Shown here one piece after another: positions 6,114 to 11,464 of a stretch of 11,464 bases of DNA. The DNA is taken from contig MGUQ01000014.1 in assembly GCA_001799975.1 (NCBI GenBank), positions 1-11,464 on the forward strand. Direction: 5' to 3'. The position numbers and the translations under genes are program-made. The notes under the pieces are model-generated. The model worked only from the letters and a program-made list of their open reading frames with translations, ran no database searches and was not told the origin of the DNA. Each line of letters starts with the position of its first letter. Within the stretch, counting starts at the first letter, position 1. The DNA is from Elusimicrobia bacterium RIFCSPLOWO2_01_FULL_54_10 (GTDB lineage: Bacteria; Elusimicrobiota; Elusimicrobia; 2-02-FULL-39-32).

Positions 6114-6134
6114 CCCCATGAATTTTGGTAGAAT
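6107..6134 (+). promoter_or_regulatory. Promoter of the Nudix gene, predicting a leaderless mRNA
   Basis: TTGTCA (6107-6112) and TAGAAT (6129-6134) are separated by 16 bp, and the ATG follows 6 bp after the -10 box. Initiation at the usual distance falls at or next to the A of the ATG. TTCGGA between them is no Shine-Dalgarno site. Five of the six -35 positions are shared with the opposite promoter, so the two should compete. Confidence 0.58.
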
Positions 6135-6140
6135 TTCGGA

Positions 6141-6575
6141 ATGGCTCTGCAAAAAACTGAAATTTCCGCCGGCGGGATTGTGCTCAAAAAAAATCCCCCT
6201 CAGGTGCTGATGGTGCAGGTCAAAAACCTCATCGGCAAAATCGTCTGGACGTTCCCCAAGGGTCATCTTGAAAAAGGCGAAACTGCGGCGCAAGCGGCGG
6301 TACGCGAGGTGCTGGAAGAAACAGGCTGGGACTGTAAAATCCCCCCCCGCGCCAGAAAACCGTTTCTTAAAGTCCAGTATTTTTTCAGGCGGGGAAAATC
6401 GACCATTCGAAAAAAAGTGGTTTGGTTTTGGATGGCTCCGGGCCGAAAAACGGGTTCCAGAGACCCCAAGGAAATCCGGCGCGTGCGCTGGGCGGGCCTG
6501 GCCGCAGCCAAGCGCTTAATTAAATACCCGTCTGATAAGCAAATCCTCAAGCGGCTTCAGGCAACGATCGAATAG
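6141..6575 (+). CDS. Nudix hydrolase (Ap4A hydrolase/MutT-like)
   Basis: A 144-residue cytoplasmic protein with a complete Nudix box at residues 41-63. It begins GHLEKGE (41-47) and continues with REVLEETGW (55-63), so G41, E47, R55, E56, E59, E60 and G62 of the GX5EX7REUXEEXGU motif are all present. The enzyme would hydrolyse a nucleoside diphosphate linked to another group, using Mg2+ held by the Glu cluster. The N-terminal AGGIVLKK and the WTFPKGH approach to the box resemble bacterial diadenosine-polyphosphate hydrolases, but substrate cannot be assigned from this. The gene is divergent from the PilB-type operon, and its 3' end overlaps the convergent enoyl-reductase gene by 19 bp. The start follows the predicted -10 box by 6 bp and has no ribosome site. 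Confidence 0.88.
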   Translation: MALQKTEISAGGIVLKKNPPQVLMVQVKNLIGKIVWTFPKGHLEKGETAAQAAVREVLEETGWDCKIPPRARKPFLKVQYFFRRGKSTIRKKVVWFWMAPGRKTGSRDPKEIRRVRWAGLAAAKRLIKYPSDKQILKRLQATIE

Positions 6576-7324
6576 CCGCCGTCGGCCACAATCGTTTGGC
6601 CCACAATCCATCGCGATTCCTCGGAACAGAGAAAGGCAACAATCTGGGCGATGTCTTCGGGGTGACCGATGCGCCCGGCAGGAGTTTTGAATTTGGCCGA
6701 ATGGATCATCTCTTCATGGCGCGGGATGCCGCGCAAAGACTGGGTGTCTGTGGTGCCGGCCATGACCGCGTTGGCGCCGATACCGCGCGAGGCGAGCTCA
6801 ACGGCCAAGTAACGGCAGAGGGCTTCCATGGCCGCCTTGGCCACGCCCACGGCGGAATAATCCGGCAGGCAGCGGCTGGAGCCGTGGCTGGAAATGGCCA
6901 CAATGCGCCCGTGGCGCCCGCGCATCAGTGGAGCGGCCAGCTGAGCGCACTGCAGAAGCGCCCGCACATTGATATCCTGCGTTCTCTGCCATTCATCAGT
7001 TGATATACCCAGCACAGGTTTTAAATCTCCGGTGGCCGCGTTATGAATGAGAAAATCGAGCGCGCCAAATTCTGATTTGACCATCTCGAAGACCTTTGTA
7101 ACTTGATCTTCGTTGCCCATGTTGGCGCGCAATGAGAGCACGCGCACATGGTGGACGGCCAGCTTTTCCTCTGCTTTGGCCGCGTCTGAGCGGCTGCGCA
7201 GATATGTAAAAACGATGTTGGCGCCTCTTTGGGCGAGCTTGTCGGCAACTGCCAGGCCGATGCCGCGGGAACCGCCGCTGACGAACGCCACTTTACCCTT
7301 GTACGGTTTTCTTTTTTCCTGCAT
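6557..7324 (-). CDS. fabL: Enoyl-[acyl-carrier-protein] reductase, FabL-like SDR
   Basis: A 255-residue short-chain dehydrogenase, probably the last reductase of the fatty-acid elongation cycle, reducing trans-2-enoyl-ACP with NADPH. The Rossmann cofactor motif is SGGSRGIG (16-23), followed by HNAATG (94-99) and ISSHGS (145-150). The catalytic pair is Y156 and K163, spaced Y-x6-K as in enoyl-ACP reductases rather than the Y-x3-K of ordinary SDRs. The flanking text (DYSAVGVAKAAMEAL, RYLAVEL, TPAGR, GQTIVADGG) resembles Bacillus subtilis FabL as I remember it. A FabG-like or other SDR role is less likely because of the Y-x6-K. It is a single-gene unit divergent from gatB, with only 20 bp between the two start codons. 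No ribosome site precedes the ATG. A TATAAT box ends 7 bp before it. Confidence 0.82.
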   Translation of the reverse strand: MQEKRKPYKGKVAFVSGGSRGIGLAVADKLAQRGANIVFTYLRSRSDAAKAEEKLAVHHVRVLSLRANMGNEDQVTKVFEMVKSEFGALDFLIHNAATGDLKPVLGISTDEWQRTQDINVRALLQCAQLAAPLMRGRHGRIVAISSHGSSRCLPDYSAVGVAKAAMEALCRYLAVELASRGIGANAVMAGTTDTQSLRGIPRHEEMIHSAKFKTPAGRIGHPEDIAQIVAFLCSEESRWIVGQTIVADGGYSIVA

Positions 7325-7330
7325 TTGGGC

Positions 7331-7339
7331 TATTATATA
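7331..7339 (+). promoter_or_regulatory. -10 region of gatB, overlapping the fabL -10 box
   Basis: TATTAT (7331-7336) or TATATA (7334-7339) lies 5-8 bp before the gatB ATG at 7345. The whole 20-bp gap reads as a shared A/T-rich divergent promoter core with no Shine-Dalgarno sequence in either direction. The -35 for gatB would fall inside the fabL coding region and is weak. Confidence 0.42.
7332..7337 (-). promoter_or_regulatory. TATAAT -10 box of the fabL-like gene (leaderless start)
   Basis: A perfect TATAAT on the minus strand (7337-7332) ends 7 bp before the fabL ATG at 7324, so transcription would begin at the start codon. No good -35 is visible at 16-18 bp; that position would lie inside the gatB coding sequence. 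Confidence 0.5.
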
Positions 7340-7344
7340 ACATA

Positions 7345-8790
7345 ATGAAATTTGAAACTGTCATCGGTCTTGAAGTGCACGTGCAGATTAAGACGGAAAG
7401 CAAGCTTTTCTGTCCTTGCGCCGTCACTTTCGGCTCGCCTCCCAACTCCAACATCTGCCCCATCTGCTGCGGATACCCTGGCGTGCTTCCCGTGCTCAAC
7501 CGCAGGGCCGTGGAATCGCTTGTGAAAGCCGGCCTGGCAGTGGGCTGCAGCATCCGCGAAGAATCCATCTTTGCCCGCAAGCAGTATTTTTATCCGGACC
7601 TCCCAAAAAATTATCAGATTTCACAGTATGAAAAGCCGCTCGCAGAAGGCGGCAAACTGCAAGTGGGCGATTCCGTCATCGGCATCACCCGCATCCATCT
7701 GGAAGAAGACGCGGGCAAGCTGGTGCACACGGTGGGATCTTTAGAGCTGGACGGCTCTCTGGTGGATTTGAACCGCGCGGGCGTGCCGCTCATGGAAATT
7801 GTTTCCGAGCCGGACATGCGCTCCGCCCAGGAAGCCCAGAATTACCTGACTAACTTGAAAAGTATCCTGCAATATCTGGATGTTTCCGACTGCGATATGG
7901 AAAAGGGATCTCTGCGCTGCGACGCAAACGTTTCCATCCGGCCGGCGGGCGACACAAAACTGGGAAGCAAAGTGGAAGTCAAGAACATGAATTCCTTCCG
8001 GGGCGTGAGGGACGCCATCGAATTTGAGATTGAGAGGCAGACGCGGGCGGTGGAAGCGGGCGAACGGATTGTGCAGGAAACGCGCTTGTGGGACGCTGAC
8101 AAGGGCGAATCACGCCCCATGCGCTCCAAAGAGCAGGCCCATGATTACCGTTATTTTCCCGAGCCGGACCTCCTCCCCCTTCTGGTTTCCCGCGAACAAA
8201 TTGAAGCCATCCGCAAAGATCTGCCCGAACTGCCCAAGGAAAAGCGCGCGCGGCTGGTGCGCGATTACGGACTCACGGAATATGATGCCGGAGTGCTCAC
8301 CGGGGAAAGGGCCCTGGCCGATTACTATGAAAGGGCCTTGGCGCGCGGATCAGTGCTCACGAAAAAGCCCGTGGGCAAGCTCCTGTCCAACTGGATCACC
8401 ACGGAGCTCACGGGGCGCCTGAACCAGGCCAATAAGTCCATCGGAGAGTCGCCTGTGACACCGGACAACCTGGCCCGGCTTGTGGCCCTGATCGCGGAAG
8501 ACACCATCTCGGGTAAAATCGGCAAGACGGTTTTTGAACATATGTGGGAGGGCGGCGATCCGGAGGTCATCATCCGCGAAAAAGGGCTGGCCCAGGTTTC
8601 GGACTCAAGCCAGATTGTGGCCTGGGCGGAAGAGGCCAGCGCCAAAAACCCCAAGGCCGCCGAAGAATTCCGCTCCGGAAAAGAGAAGGCCATCGGGGCT
8701 CTTGTGGGCGCGGTGATGAAATCGTCAAAAGGCCAGGCCAACCCGGAACTGGTGAACCAAATTTTATCGCAAAAGCTCAAGGGCTCTTGA
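7345..8790 (+). CDS. gatB: Aspartyl/glutamyl-tRNA(Asn/Gln) amidotransferase subunit B
   Basis: GatB is the kinase/transamidase subunit of GatCAB. It activates Glu-tRNA(Gln) or Asp-tRNA(Asn) with ATP and converts it to the amide using ammonia from GatA. The 481 residues match the family length. The N-terminal signature is VIGLEVHVQIKTESKLFC; the zinc cysteines are C23 and C25 with C38 and C41 (CPCAVTFGSPPN and CPICCGYPGVLPVLN). Further conserved blocks are KQYFYPDLPKNYQISQY (79-95), HLEEDAGKLVH (118-128) and DYRYFPEPDL (267-276). The C-terminal part from about 330 is the YqeY-like tRNA-binding region. gatA and gatC are not adjacent, so the complex must be completed from elsewhere. The organism therefore very probably makes Gln-tRNA and/or Asn-tRNA indirectly. 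The ATG has no ribosome site. Confidence 0.96.
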   Translation: MKFETVIGLEVHVQIKTESKLFCPCAVTFGSPPNSNICPICCGYPGVLPVLNRRAVESLVKAGLAVGCSIREESIFARKQYFYPDLPKNYQISQYEKPLAEGGKLQVGDSVIGITRIHLEEDAGKLVHTVGSLELDGSLVDLNRAGVPLMEIVSEPDMRSAQEAQNYLTNLKSILQYLDVSDCDMEKGSLRCDANVSIRPAGDTKLGSKVEVKNMNSFRGVRDAIEFEIERQTRAVEAGERIVQETRLWDADKGESRPMRSKEQAHDYRYFPEPDLLPLLVSREQIEAIRKDLPELPKEKRARLVRDYGLTEYDAGVLTGERALADYYERALARGSVLTKKPVGKLLSNWITTELTGRLNQANKSIGESPVTPDNLARLVALIAEDTISGKIGKTVFEHMWEGGDPEVIIREKGLAQVSDSSQIVAWAEEASAKNPKAAEEFRSGKEKAIGALVGAVMKSSKGQANPELVNQILSQKLKGS

Positions 8791-8819
8791 TTGACACGGG
8801 CACGGGAAAGTGATACCTT
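8791..8819 (+). promoter_or_regulatory. Promoter of the phosphohexomutase-enolase operon
   Basis: A perfect TTGACA (8791-8796) begins at the base after the gatB stop. It is followed by a 17-bp spacer and TACCTT (8814-8819), which carries an extended -10 TG (8811-8812). The -10 hexamer is poor, but spacing, -35 and TG element are good. Transcription would start near 8826, giving a leader of about 12 nt without a Shine-Dalgarno site. Confidence 0.5.
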
Positions 8820-8837
8820 TTATCACCTTAAATTGAC

Positions 8838-11464
<2,627 letters not shown>

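Overview
The window reads as part of a bacterial chromosome, with the end of a transposon at the left. The right-hand genes are single-copy housekeeping genes: gatB, a phosphohexomutase, enolase and a FabL-type enoyl reductase. A type IV pilus/type II secretion ATPase is also present. This fits a didermal or deep-branching bacterium, possibly one of the candidate phyla. No marker here fixes the phylum, and I make no firm placement.

Layout. (1) Positions 1-2142, leftward: the end of a Tn7/Tn5053/Mu-type transposon. It holds a complete DD35E transposase of the TnsB/TniA family and, 25 bp downstream, the first nine codons of the next gene, probably the TnsC/TniB ATPase. The end itself is visible: a TGTCA terminus at 2142 followed inward by two contiguous 21-bp repeats (19/21 identical) that look like transposase-binding sites. 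(2) 2143-3046: about 900 bp without a convincing gene, rich in small imperfect palindromes that share an ACCATNAAAGCC core, plus a degenerate copy of the transposon-end repeat. (3) 3047-6075, leftward: a two-gene operon of a PilB/GspE-type ATPase and a zinc-ribbon/GAF/HD-GYP-like protein. (4) 6141-6575, rightward: a Nudix hydrolase. (5) 6557-7324, leftward: a FabL-like enoyl-ACP reductase, overlapping the Nudix 3' end. (6) 7345-8790, rightward: gatB. (7) 8838-11464, rightward: a phosphoglucomutase/phosphomannomutase followed by eno, which runs off the window.

The most interesting signals concern gene starts. The chromosomal genes at divergent junctions (pilB/Nudix and fabL/gatB) have no Shine-Dalgarno sequence. 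Their best -10 boxes lie 6-8 bp from the ATG, which predicts leaderless or nearly leaderless mRNAs from overlapping divergent promoters. Both transposon genes instead carry strong AAGGAG-type ribosome sites, which suggests the element came from a host with different initiation habits. The pilus ATPase and its HD-GYP partner both have altered signature residues: MshEN without its RLG motifs, and HDIGY plus a D-to-E change in the HD-GYP domain. They may form a local signalling unit that does not follow the standard cyclic-di-GMP scheme.
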